From contig NZ_JFCA01000004.1 of assembly GCF_000612585.1 (NCBI RefSeq), forward strand, positions 1 to 64,000: DNA of 64,000 nt, given 5' to 3'. Below, piece by piece: positions 45,689 through 54,667 of this stretch (the stretch's first letter is position 1; each line of letters starts with the position of its first letter). This DNA is from Pseudomonas sp. CHM02. Its GTDB lineage: Bacteria; Pseudomonadota; Gammaproteobacteria; Pseudomonadales; Pseudomonadaceae. The notes under the pieces were generated by a model. That model was not told the DNA's origin. It ran no database searches and saw only the letters and a program-made list of their open reading frames with translations. The position numbers and the translations under genes are program-made.

Positions 45689-48121
45689 TCAGAAGTCGTA
45701 GGCCAGCTTGGTGTACCAATAGCCGCCGCCTGGGTAGAACGGCGGGTTGCCGTAGGCCGCGAGGCCGAGGTTGCTGTACACCGCATGTTTGTCGGGGCGT
45801 ACGTCGAAGATGTTGGTGCCGCCGATGCTGACGGTGACGCTGTCGACGAAGGTGTAACTGACGTCCAGGTCGGTGATCCATTTGGCGCCGAAGCTACGGT
45901 CGCCCGTGGGGTTGACGGCCAGGGTCTTCACCGCGCCGTAACGGGCGGTCTGCAGGTTGACGGCCAGGTCCTGGACCTTCCAGTTGGCGCCCAGGATCCA
46001 TTTGGTCTTGGGGGATGCGTCGGTCAGGTCGCCTTCGCGGTCGCGGCCCACCAGGGTCACGCCCGAACCTGCCAGCGCACCCGGTGTGTCGCGGGTGCCT
46101 TCGATGGTGGTCTTGTTCCAGTTGAACCCCAGGCTCCAGCGCACATCGCCCCAGGCGTCCAGCGGCGTGGTGTGGTCGGCCACCACATCCAGGCCCTTGG
46201 TGCGCGTGTCGAAGGCGTTGGTGTAGTAGTTGACCCAGGTGCCGGTGGGCACGCCTTGCGCGGCGAGGATCGCGTTGATCGCGCCATTGCCACGGTCGTA
46301 GATATTGCTGGTCAGGGCGATGCGGTCGTCGATGTCGATCAGGTAGGCATCGGCGGTGATGCTGGTGCGTGGCGCCGGTTGCCAGGTCAGGCCCAGCCCG
46401 AGGTTGCGGGACTTCTCCGGCTTGAGGTCATCGCCGCCGAGGGCCTTGGCCAGGTTGCTGCCCGAGGGGGTCAGGCGAGTGACCGCCGGCACCACGTTGC
46501 CGTTCACATCGGTCGCCACCCGGTTGTCGGCCACGGTGTAGCCGATCTGGGTCAGGGAGGGCGCCCGGAAGCCGGTGCCCACGGTGCCGCGCACGGCCAC
46601 GGTGTCGGTCAGTTCGTAGCGCGAATTCACCTTCAGGCCGAAGGTATTGCCCGAGTCATCGTCGTAATGCTCGACCCGGCCGGCCACGTCGAGAAACCAA
46701 CGGTCGGTCAGGTCGAAGCCCAGGTCCAGGTAACCCGCGTAGTTGTTGCGGATCAGGCTCACTTCATCTTCCGGGCGAATCGTCACGGCGGCCTGCGCGC
46801 CGGAGGCGGCGGGGTAGGTGCCCGTGATATAGGCCTCAGGGTCGCCCGCGAATGTACTGAAATGCTCCCAGCGATGTTCCAGGCCGGCCGATACCTGCAC
46901 GGGCGGCGTCAGGTTGAACAGGCTGTCGTAGCGGCGGGTGAAGTCCAGGTTGTTGACCCATTGCTCGAAGCGGAAGGTCGCCAGGTTGTCGAATTTGGTC
47001 GGCGATGCCGTGCCCAGCGACGGGTTGATATTCAGGTCGCTGGAGTGGTGCACGTTGTTGCGCCCGTAGGTGGTGCTCAAGTCCCAGTTCCACTCGGCCA
47101 CCTGGCCTTTGCCGCCGAACAGGAACTGGTAGTCGCGGTCCTTGATGTTGTTGAGCGGGAAGTAACCGTCGGGGAACACTTCGGGTACCGCCGCCGTGCC
47201 GGTGGGCAGGCGGAAGTAGTTGGCGGCCTCGGCATTCCGTTCGCCGTAGGTAGAGAACGAGTACAGCGTCAGGTCTTCCAGTGGCAGTTCGGCGTTGTAG
47301 GCCAGGTTGAAGGCCTTGAGGTCGGGGTCGCCGTTCTTGATCGCCACCCGGTCCCAGGCCGCTTGCCTGGCCGGATCGGCGAAGGCGCGCACGGTGCTGT
47401 CGGCCTTGTCGTTCCACGACGCGCTGCCGCGTTTGCGCGCATCGGCCGAGAAGTGAAAGAAGCCGCCTTGCCCCAGTTCGAAGCCCTGGTCACCCGCGAC
47501 CTTGATGGTCTCCCCCTGGCCGGAATACAGCTGGCCGTAGCTGGTTTCCAGGTGGCCGCCACTTTGGGTGTTCTTGAGGATGATGTTGATCACACCCGCC
47601 ACCGCGTCGGAACCGTACTGTGCGGCAGCGCTGTCTTTGAGCACCTCGATATGGTCCACCGCACTCACCGGGATCAGGTCGATATCCACCGCATTCGCAC
47701 CGCTGTTGTCGATGGACCCGCGCTGGCCCGTGGCACCGTTGTGCCGGCGTTTGCCGTTGACCAGCACCAACGTATAGGCCGGCCCAAGGCTGCGGTTGCT
47801 CAGCGGGCGCGTCACCGAGTTGTAGCCGGCGATGTTGGTGCCGAAATTGAACGACGGCAGCAGCTTGGCGATTGCCTCGGACAACTCGGCGCGACCGGTC
47901 TTGAGCAACTGGTCACTGTTGATCACATCGATCGGTGCCGGGCTGTCGGCCACGGTGCGCTGTTGGCCACGCAGGCCGGTGGAGATCACGGTAACGGTGT
48001 CGAGCTTGGCATCCTCGGCGGCGGCCTCGGCAAAGGAGGGCGCGGCGGCCAATAGCAGCGAACTGGTCAGCAGGAACAGGTGAAATTTCTTGATAGGGGT
48101 GGGGAATGCGATGTCTGGCAT
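45689..48121 (-). CDS. TonB-dependent outer-membrane receptor
   Basis: An 810-residue receptor with signal peptide (FHLFLLTSSLLLAAAPSFAEA), a plug domain containing VEVLKD-like HIEVLKDSAAAQYGSDAVAG, and a beta-barrel ending in aromatic F (YWYTKLAYDF). The protein is the first gene of an operon with a complete peptide-type ABC importer, so ligand is carried from the surface to the cytoplasm. The ligand is unknown; a metallophore, an opine or a modified peptide is possible. It is divergent from benR. Confidence 0.9.
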   Translation of the reverse strand: MPDIAFPTPIKKFHLFLLTSSLLLAAAPSFAEAAAEDAKLDTVTVISTGLRGQQRTVADSPAPIDVINSDQLLKTGRAELSEAIAKLLPSFNFGTNIAGYNSVTRPLSNRSLGPAYTLVLVNGKRRHNGATGQRGSIDNSGANAVDIDLIPVSAVDHIEVLKDSAAAQYGSDAVAGVINIILKNTQSGGHLETSYGQLYSGQGETIKVAGDQGFELGQGGFFHFSADARKRGSASWNDKADSTVRAFADPARQAAWDRVAIKNGDPDLKAFNLAYNAELPLEDLTLYSFSTYGERNAEAANYFRLPTGTAAVPEVFPDGYFPLNNIKDRDYQFLFGGKGQVAEWNWDLSTTYGRNNVHHSSDLNINPSLGTASPTKFDNLATFRFEQWVNNLDFTRRYDSLFNLTPPVQVSAGLEHRWEHFSTFAGDPEAYITGTYPAASGAQAAVTIRPEDEVSLIRNNYAGYLDLGFDLTDRWFLDVAGRVEHYDDDSGNTFGLKVNSRYELTDTVAVRGTVGTGFRAPSLTQIGYTVADNRVATDVNGNVVPAVTRLTPSGSNLAKALGGDDLKPEKSRNLGLGLTWQPAPRTSITADAYLIDIDDRIALTSNIYDRGNGAINAILAAQGVPTGTWVNYYTNAFDTRTKGLDVVADHTTPLDAWGDVRWSLGFNWNKTTIEGTRDTPGALAGSGVTLVGRDREGDLTDASPKTKWILGANWKVQDLAVNLQTARYGAVKTLAVNPTGDRSFGAKWITDLDVSYTFVDSVTVSIGGTNIFDVRPDKHAVYSNLGLAAYGNPPFYPGGGYWYTKLAYDF

Positions 48122-48514
48122 GTAGGCAACCTGGAGGCTAGGGGGTAGGTCCTCCGCCAGGCATGGGGTCGGTCTGTGAAATGAAGATATCTCTATAAAA
48201 AATCGCGGGGAAAGTCTTTTTTGGAATAAGCTAATTATTAGATATTGTTATTTTGAGATTTTATAAGATCAGCTGTTTTTATTATGTGGGTTGGTTTTTC
48301 GGTGGATGGCGGGCGCTCGCCGTCTGACGGGTATCGAGGCGGATACGTATCAAGACGTTTCGCTGCTCAACGCGCCGATGCGCGGCCTTGCGCGTATCAT
48401 CGAGCGGCATTGAAGCACCATACCTCCAGGGTATCCCTTCAGACCTTATCCATATTGGACGGTCGCAACACCAGGCGTCAGCCTGAGGCCAATAACTATA
48501 AAAGAGGCGCAACC
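48122..48514. other. Divergent intergenic region between TonB receptor and benR
   Basis: These 393 bases hold no convincing gene. The stretch 48190-48290 is AT-rich and should contain the receptor promoter; CTAATTATTAG (48231-48241) is a small palindrome. No convincing Fur box was found. Confidence 0.5.
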
Positions 48515-49462
48515 ATGACCGTGCTATTGAGTGAGCGCAGCCAGATTTTCCAGCGTGCCGATGCTTATGCCGTGTCGGACTACGTCAACCAGCATGTCGG
48601 CAGCCATTGCATCCGCCTGCCGCCCAAGGGTCGGCCGCAGGCGAGCATCAGCCACCGTACGTTTTCCAGCCTGGACCTGTGCCGCATCAGTTATGGCGCG
48701 CCTGTGCGGGTCACGTCGGTGGCGCTGGAAACCATCTATCACCTGCAGATCCTGCTGACCGGGCATTGCCGCTCCAACTCCCGTGGCGTGGAGCATGTGT
48801 TCGGGCCGGGGGAAATCCTGCTGATCAACCCCGACGACCCGGTGGACCTGACCTATTCCGCCGACTGCGAAAAATTCATCATCAAACTGCCCGTGCGCCT
48901 GCTGGAAAACGCCTGCCTGGAGCAGCAGTGGGCGCTGCCGCAGCCGGGTATCCGCTTTGCGACCGCCCGCCATGCGCTCAGCGAAATGGGCGGGTTCGCG
49001 CAGTTGCTGGGGCTGATCTGCCATGAGGCGGAAAACGCCGCCGAGCCGCACATGCAGGGCCTCTACGAGCGCATCGTGGCGAACAAACTGTTGGCGTTGC
49101 TGGGCAGCAATGTGCTGCGCGTGGTGCCGCAATCGGCCCAGGGTGGCGGCTTCGAGACGGTGCGTGAGTTCGTCGAGCAGCACCTCACCGATGACATCAG
49201 CATCGAACAACTGATGGCGGTGGCCAAGGTCAGCGAGCGTTCGTTGTACAGCCTGTTCGAACGCCAGGTAGGCCTGTCACCCCGTGACTATGTGCGGCGG
49301 CGCAAGCTAGAGCGGGTGCACGCACGCCTGCAGTTGAGCAGCACGCGCAGCGTCACCGAGGTGGCGCTGGACCATGGCTTCATGCACTTGGGACGCTTCT
49401 CCGAGGCCTATCGCCAGCGCTTTGGCGAGTTGCCTTCGCAGACCTGGAAACGCCATCGATAA
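48515..49462 (+). CDS. benR: AraC/XylS-family activator BenR
   Basis: A 315-residue activator with an N-terminal AraC-binding-like domain (about residues 50-190, with GPGEILLINPDDPVDL) and a C-terminal AraC helix-turn-helix pair (ISIEQLMAVAKVSERSLYSL and VTEVALDHGFMHLGRFSEAY). BenR binds benzoate and activates benABCD. ATG 48515 follows AAAGAGG at good spacing. It lies just before benA, with the direct-repeat site between them, which supports the name. Confidence 0.88.
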   Translation: MTVLLSERSQIFQRADAYAVSDYVNQHVGSHCIRLPPKGRPQASISHRTFSSLDLCRISYGAPVRVTSVALETIYHLQILLTGHCRSNSRGVEHVFGPGEILLINPDDPVDLTYSADCEKFIIKLPVRLLENACLEQQWALPQPGIRFATARHALSEMGGFAQLLGLICHEAENAAEPHMQGLYERIVANKLLALLGSNVLRVVPQSAQGGGFETVREFVEQHLTDDISIEQLMAVAKVSERSLYSLFERQVGLSPRDYVRRRKLERVHARLQLSSTRSVTEVALDHGFMHLGRFSEAYRQRFGELPSQTWKRHR

Positions 49463-49468
49463 GCGGCG

Positions 49469-49504
49469 TGCGCCCGGCGGATAGCGATTTGCAGAAAAGG
49501 GATA
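49469..49504 (+). promoter_or_regulatory. BenR/XylS-type direct-repeat operator
   Basis: TGCGCCCGGCGGATA (49469-49483) and TGCAGAAAAGGGATA (49490-49504) both fit the XylS/BenR half-site TGCA-N6-GGNTA, the first with one mismatch. They start 21 bp apart, the spacing known at the TOL plasmid Pm promoter. The site lies about 65 bases before benA. Confidence 0.8.
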
Positions 49505-49569
49505 TTGGTCGGTGGGACAGACACGTACGGTGAGGGCGCCTGATACAAGAACAACGGAGGGCCTGCCCC

Positions 49570-50943
49570 ATGACCAGTACACTCGACCGACTCGCCCGGC
49601 AACTGCGCGAGTCCGTTCAGGAAGATCCCGCCACCGGGGTGTTTCGCTGCCGCCGCGACATCTTCACCGACCCCGAACTGTTTGCCCTGGAGATGAAGCA
49701 CATCTTCGAAGGCGGTTGGCTCTACCTGGCGCATGAAAGCCAGGTACCGGAGATCAACGATTACTTCACCACCTGGATCGGCCGCCAACCCGTGGTCATC
49801 ACCCGCGACAAACACGGCAGCCTGCATGGCCTGGTCAATGCCTGCGCCCATCGCGGCGCCATGTTGTGCCGGCGCAAGCAAGGCAACAAGGGCTCGTTCA
49901 CTTGCCCCTTCCACGGCTGGACCTTCAGCAATGCCGGCAAGCTGCTCAAAGTCAAAGACGCCAAGACCGGCGCTTACCCGGACAGCTTCGATTGTGACGG
50001 TTCCCATGACCTCAAGCGCCTGGCCCGTTTTGAAAACTACCGGGGTTTCCTGTTCGGCAGCCTCAGCGACAACGTGCCCGAACTGAGCGATTACCTCGGC
50101 GAAACCCGCGTGATCATCGACCAGATGGTCGACCAGGCGCCCTTGGGGCTGGAAGTGCTGCGCGGCAGTTCGGCCTACGTCTACGACGGCAACTGGAAGC
50201 TGCAGATCGAGAACGGTGCCGACGGTTATCACGTGAGTTCCGTGCACTGGAACTACTCGGCGACCATGGGCCGACGCAACTACGAAGCCGAAGGCACACG
50301 CACCGTAGACGCCAACGGCTGGTCGAAAAGCCTGGGCGGCGTCTACGCCTTCGATCACGGGCATATCCTGCTGTGGACGCGCCTGCTCAACCCGCAAGTG
50401 CGCCCGGTGCATGCCCACCGCGAGGCGCTGGCCGAACGCCTGGGCCAGGCACGTGCCGACTTTATCGTCGACCAGACCCGCAACCTGTGCCTGTACCCGA
50501 ATGTGTACCTGATGGATCAGTTTTCCACCCAGATCCGTGTGGTGCGGCCCATCGCGGTCGACAAGACCGAAGTGACGATCTACTGCATGGCCCCCATCGG
50601 CGAAAGCGCCCAGGAGCGCGCGACGCGTATCCGTCAGTACGAAGACTTCTTCAACGTCAGCGGCATGGGCACCCCGGACGACCTGGAGGAGTTCCGTGCC
50701 TGCCAGACCGGCTACCAGGGCGCGAGTACCTTGTGGAACGACCTCAGCCGTGGCGCCAAGCAATGGATAGAAGGCGCGGATGAAAACGCCAAGGCCATGG
50801 GCATGCGCCCGCAGCTCAGCGGGGTCAAGACCGAAGACGAGGGCTTGTTCGTGCGCCAGCACGCGCACTGGGCCGAGAGCCTGCAGCGTGCAATCGAACG
50901 TGAGCAGCAAGGCCTGATCGCCAGCGACCGGGAGGTGCTGTGA
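49570..50943 (+). CDS. benA: Benzoate 1,2-dioxygenase large subunit
   Basis: The 457-residue alpha subunit of the ring-hydroxylating dioxygenase that turns benzoate into the 1,2-cis-dihydrodiol carboxylate. The Rieske cluster ligands are C-H in NACAHRGAMLCR and CPFH in FTCPFHGWTF. Non-haem iron His residues lie in GADGYHVSSVHWNY. The sequence follows BenA closely, for example YPDSFDCDGSHDLK. Toluate or anthranilate dioxygenases are relatives, but the linked benD, benK and benF-like genes favour benzoate. Confidence 0.93.
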   Translation: MTSTLDRLARQLRESVQEDPATGVFRCRRDIFTDPELFALEMKHIFEGGWLYLAHESQVPEINDYFTTWIGRQPVVITRDKHGSLHGLVNACAHRGAMLCRRKQGNKGSFTCPFHGWTFSNAGKLLKVKDAKTGAYPDSFDCDGSHDLKRLARFENYRGFLFGSLSDNVPELSDYLGETRVIIDQMVDQAPLGLEVLRGSSAYVYDGNWKLQIENGADGYHVSSVHWNYSATMGRRNYEAEGTRTVDANGWSKSLGGVYAFDHGHILLWTRLLNPQVRPVHAHREALAERLGQARADFIVDQTRNLCLYPNVYLMDQFSTQIRVVRPIAVDKTEVTIYCMAPIGESAQERATRIRQYEDFFNVSGMGTPDDLEEFRACQTGYQGASTLWNDLSRGAKQWIEGADENAKAMGMRPQLSGVKTEDEGLFVRQHAHWAESLQRAIEREQQGLIASDREVL

Positions 50944-51431
50944 TGAGCCAGTCCCGTGACCGCCTGCTGGATTTTCTCTACCGCGAAGCGCGCCTGCTGG
51001 ACGACCGTCAGTGGGATGAATGGCTGGCGTGCTATTCACCCAAAGTCGAGTACTGGATGCCCGCCTGGGACGACCACGACACCCTCACCGAAGACCCGCA
51101 ACGCGAGATTTCATTGATCTACTACCCGAGTCGCGACGGCCTCGAAGACCGCGTCTTCCGGATCAAGACCGAGCGCTCCAGCGCCAGCACGCCCGAGCCG
51201 CGCACCGTGCACATGATCAGCAACCTCGAGGTGCTCGCCGACGATGGCGCGCAAGTAGAGCTGCGGTTCAACTGGCACACCCTCAGCCATCGCTACAAGA
51301 CCACGGACAGCTATTTCGGCACCTCGTTCTACCGCCTCGATACACGCGCCGAACAGCCACTGATCACGCGCAAGAAGGTGGTGCTGAAAAACGACTACAT
51401 CCACCAGGTCATCGACATCTACCACATCTGA
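50943..51431 (+). CDS. benB: Benzoate 1,2-dioxygenase small subunit
   Basis: The 162-residue beta subunit, an NTF2-like fold that supports the alpha subunit. KVEYWMPAWDDHDTLTEDPQ and GLEDRVFRIKTERSSA are typical of BenB. ATG 50943 overlaps the last base of the benA stop codon (TGATG), and the GGAGG inside the benA end serves as its ribosome site, so the two subunits are translated together. Confidence 0.93.
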   Translation: MSQSRDRLLDFLYREARLLDDRQWDEWLACYSPKVEYWMPAWDDHDTLTEDPQREISLIYYPSRDGLEDRVFRIKTERSSASTPEPRTVHMISNLEVLADDGAQVELRFNWHTLSHRYKTTDSYFGTSFYRLDTRAEQPLITRKKVVLKNDYIHQVIDIYHI

Positions 51432-51441
51432 GGACACTGCC

Positions 51442-52464
51442 ATGACGTACGCCATTGCCCTGAACTTCGAAGATGGGGTCACGCGTTTCATCGACTGCAA
51501 GGAGGGCGAAAAGGTGCTCGACGCCGCCTTCCGCCAACGTATCAACCTGCCCATGGATTGCTCGGACGGCGTGTGCGGCACGTGCAAATGCCACTGCGAA
51601 ACCGGCGCCTATGACCTGGGAGACGACTACATCGAAGACGCCTTGAGCGCCGATGAAGCGCAGGAACGCCAGGTGCTGACCTGCCAGATGGTGCCGCAGT
51701 CCGATTGCGTGATCGCCGTTCCGGTGCCGTCCAGCGCGTGCAAGACCGGCACCACGCACTTCACCGCGACGCTGACCTCCATCATCCGCCACGCCGATGC
51801 AGCGCTGGAGGTGAGTTTCGAGCTGGATCAGGCGCCGGTGTTCCTGCCTGGTCAGTACGTGAACATCGGCGTGCCCGACAGTGGGCAGACGCGTTCGTAT
51901 TCGTTCAGCAGCGGCCCCGGTGAGCGCAGCGCGAGTTTCCTGATCAAGCACGTGCCAGGCGGACTGATGAGCGGCTGGCTGCAACGCGCCCAGCCGGGTG
52001 ACAGCGTACCGATGACCGGGCCATTGGGCAGTTTTTACCTGCGTGACGTGGTACGGCCGCTGCTGTTATTGGCCGGTGGCACCGGGCTGGCGCCGTTCCT
52101 GTCGATGCTTGAAGTGCTCGCACAGCGTCAGGAAGCCCGGCCGATCACGCTGATCTACGGCGTTACACGCGATCAGGACCTGGTGATGGTCGAGGCACTG
52201 CAGGCGTTCAGCGCGCGGTTGCCCGGTTTCCACGTTGTGACCTGCGTGGCCGACCCACAGACCGTGCATCCCCGCCAGGGCTATGTCACCCAGCACATGG
52301 CCAGCGAGGTGCTCAACGACGGTGATGTCGACGTGTACCTGTGCGGCCCGCCGCCGATGGTCGATGCAGTGCGCCAGCACTTCAAGACGCAAGGCGTGAG
52401 CCCGGCCAGTTTCCATTACGAGAAGTTCACCCCCAACGCCATCGCCAGCTGCGATGCCGCCTGA
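51442..52464 (+). CDS. benC: Benzoate 1,2-dioxygenase reductase
   Basis: A 340-residue electron-transfer component. The N-terminal plant-type [2Fe-2S] domain has CSDGVCGTCKC and a later Cys (TCQMV). The FAD domain has RSYSFSSGPG, and the NADH domain GGTGLAPFLSMLE and CGPPPMVDAV. It passes electrons from NADH to the BenAB oxygenase. It lies 10 bp after benB and 10 bp before benD. Confidence 0.93.
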   Translation: MTYAIALNFEDGVTRFIDCKEGEKVLDAAFRQRINLPMDCSDGVCGTCKCHCETGAYDLGDDYIEDALSADEAQERQVLTCQMVPQSDCVIAVPVPSSACKTGTTHFTATLTSIIRHADAALEVSFELDQAPVFLPGQYVNIGVPDSGQTRSYSFSSGPGERSASFLIKHVPGGLMSGWLQRAQPGDSVPMTGPLGSFYLRDVVRPLLLLAGGTGLAPFLSMLEVLAQRQEARPITLIYGVTRDQDLVMVEALQAFSARLPGFHVVTCVADPQTVHPRQGYVTQHMASEVLNDGDVDVYLCGPPPMVDAVRQHFKTQGVSPASFHYEKFTPNAIASCDAA

Positions 52465-52474
52465 GGACCTGCCC

Positions 52475-53236
52475 ATGACTCAACGTTTCAATAACAAGGT
52501 CGCGCTGGTCACCGGCGCCGCCCAGGGCATCGGCCGTCGCGTCGCCGAGCGCTTGCTGGAGGAGGGCGCCTGGCTGGTGGCGGTGGACCGCTCCGAGCTT
52601 GTGCATGAATTGCAGCATGCGCGCGCACTGCTGCTGACCGCCGACCTCGAACAGCACGCCGAGTGCGCGCGAGTGATGGCTGCCGCCCAGGCGCGGTTCG
52701 GGCGCATCGACATTCTGGTCAACAACGTCGGCGGGACCATTTGGGCCAAGCCGTTCGAGCACTACGCCGACGTCGAGATCGAAGCCGAAGTGCGCCGTTC
52801 GCTGTTCCCGACGCTGTGGTGCTGCCATTGCGTGCTGCCGTACATGCTGGCGCAGGGCAGCGGCGCCATCGTCAATGTGTCGTCCGTCGCCACCCGAGGG
52901 GTCAACCGCGTGCCGTATGGCGCGGCCAAGGGCGGCGTGAATGCGCTGACCGCCTGCCTGGCGCTGGAAACCGCCGGCAGCGGCATCCGCGTCAACGCCA
53001 CCGCGCCCGGTGGCACGGAGGCACCGCCACGGCGTATCCCGCGCAACAGCCAGCCGCAGAGCGAGCAGGAGCGCGTGTGGTACCAGCAGATTGTCGACCA
53101 GACCCTCGACAGTAGCCCGATGAAGCGTTACGGCAGCATCGATGAACAGGCCGGCGCGATCCTGTTCCTGGCGTCCGACGAAGCTTCCTACATCACCGGC
53201 GTGACCTTGCCGGTAGGCGGTGGCGACCTCGGCTGA
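52475..53236 (+). CDS. benD: Benzoate diol dehydrogenase (SDR)
   Basis: A 253-residue short-chain dehydrogenase that converts the benzoate cis-diol to catechol and CO2. The NAD-binding motif is VTGAAQGIGRRVAE, the catalytic Tyr and Lys are in YGAAKGG, and the C-terminus GVTLPVGGGDLG matches BenD. ATG 52475 is chosen over an in-frame start 21 bases upstream because GAGGA precedes it. Confidence 0.92.
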   Translation: MTQRFNNKVALVTGAAQGIGRRVAERLLEEGAWLVAVDRSELVHELQHARALLLTADLEQHAECARVMAAAQARFGRIDILVNNVGGTIWAKPFEHYADVEIEAEVRRSLFPTLWCCHCVLPYMLAQGSGAIVNVSSVATRGVNRVPYGAAKGGVNALTACLALETAGSGIRVNATAPGGTEAPPRRIPRNSQPQSEQERVWYQQIVDQTLDSSPMKRYGSIDEQAGAILFLASDEASYITGVTLPVGGGDLG

Positions 53237-53290
53237 AGCGCGTTCTACCAGCAGACACTGACTCACAACAACAATAAAGAGAGCACTGCC

Positions 53291-54625
53291 ATGCGTACCC
53301 ATGATGTCCATTCGATTATTGATAATGCCCCGTTCAACCGCTTCCACTGGCTGATCGTGAGCCTGTGCGCGGTGCTGTTGATCTTTGACGGCTATGACTT
53401 GTTCATCTACGGCGTGGTCCTGCCGTCGATCATGCGCGAGTGGGGCCTCACGCCCCTGCAGGCTGGCGCCCTGGGCAGCTACGCGCTGTTCGGCATGATG
53501 TTCGGTGCACTGATCTTCGGCACCCTGGCGGACCGTTTCGGCCGCAAGAAAGGCATCGTGTTCTGCTTCGCGCTGTTCAGCGTCGCCACGGTCATCAACG
53601 GCTTTGCCAGCAGCCCTACCGAGTTCGGCATCTGCCGGTTCATCGCCGGGCTCGGCTGTGGCGGGCTGATGCCCAACGCCGCTGCGCTGATCAATGAATA
53701 TGCGCCGAAAAAAGTCCGCAGCACCCTGATGGCGTTCATGTTCAGCGGCTATTCCCTCGGCGGCATGCTGGCGGCCAGCGTGGGGATTTTCATGCTGCCG
53801 CACTTTGGCTGGTCGTCGATGTTCTTTGTCGCGGTCATCCCGCTGTTGCTGTTGCCGCTGATTGTGTACTGGCTGCCGGAATCCATTGGTTTCCTGATCC
53901 GCCAGGGCCGCACGGAACAGGCCCGCGCTCTGCTCGCTCGCCTGTCGCCGGGCACCCAGATCAACGCCGAGGATGAGTTGGTCATCATCGACATCAAGGG
54001 CAAGGGCGCTTCGGTGGTGGAGTTGTTCCGCCATGGCCTGGCGGTGCGCACGGCGATGATCTGGACGGCGTTTTTCTGCTGCCTGCTGATGGTCTACGCG
54101 TTGAGCTCGTGGCTGCCCAAGCTGATGGCCGGCGCCGGTTATAGCCTGGGGTCGAGCCTGTCGTTCCTGGTGGCCCTGAACCTCGGCGGCATGGCCGGCG
54201 CGCTGTTCGGTGGTCGTCTGGGCGATCGGTTGAACCTGGTGACCGTGACCATCGGTTTCTTCATTGCCGGGGTGATCTCGATCAGCCTGCTGGGCATCAA
54301 CAGTCCGATGCCGGTGTTGTACCTGCTGATCTTTGTCGCGGGCGCGACCACTATCGGCACGCAAATCCTGCTGTATGCGGGGGCGGCGCAATTGTATGGC
54401 CTGTCGATCCGCGCTACCGGCCTGGGCTGGGCGTCCGGCATCGGCCGCAATGGCGCCATCGTCGGGCCGCTGCTGGGCGGTGCGCTGATGGCGATCGAAC
54501 TGCCGCTGCAACTGAACTTCATGGCCTTTGCCATTCCCGGTGCCATCGCGGCGCTGGCGATGACGGTGTTCGCGCTGAACGAGCGACGCAACCGCGTGGC
54601 CTTCCCGACCGCCCAGGCGCTGTGA
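53291..54625 (+). CDS. benK: Benzoate MFS transporter, AAHS family
   Basis: A 444-residue aromatic acid:proton symporter with about 12 membrane segments. DGYDLFIYGVVLPSI in segment 1 and GTLADRFGRKKG between segments 2 and 3 are AAHS hallmarks. It probably brings benzoate across the inner membrane. It lies 54 bp after benD in the same operon. Confidence 0.9.
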   Translation: MRTHDVHSIIDNAPFNRFHWLIVSLCAVLLIFDGYDLFIYGVVLPSIMREWGLTPLQAGALGSYALFGMMFGALIFGTLADRFGRKKGIVFCFALFSVATVINGFASSPTEFGICRFIAGLGCGGLMPNAAALINEYAPKKVRSTLMAFMFSGYSLGGMLAASVGIFMLPHFGWSSMFFVAVIPLLLLPLIVYWLPESIGFLIRQGRTEQARALLARLSPGTQINAEDELVIIDIKGKGASVVELFRHGLAVRTAMIWTAFFCCLLMVYALSSWLPKLMAGAGYSLGSSLSFLVALNLGGMAGALFGGRLGDRLNLVTVTIGFFIAGVISISLLGINSPMPVLYLLIFVAGATTIGTQILLYAGAAQLYGLSIRATGLGWASGIGRNGAIVGPLLGGALMAIELPLQLNFMAFAIPGAIAALAMTVFALNERRNRVAFPTAQAL

Positions 54626-54667
54626 CCTGCACAAACGTCGATAACAACAATAACCAAGAGCAACGAC

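Noticed and set aside
45512..48055. Long plus-strand frame opposite the TonB receptor
   Set aside because: Antisense to a well-supported receptor gene with intact plug and barrel.
49570..52464. Alternative names for the dioxygenase: toluate (xylXYZ) or anthranilate (antABC)
   Set aside because: The linked benD, benK, BenF-like porin and BenR/XylS sites favour benzoate; ant systems lack a diol dehydrogenase.
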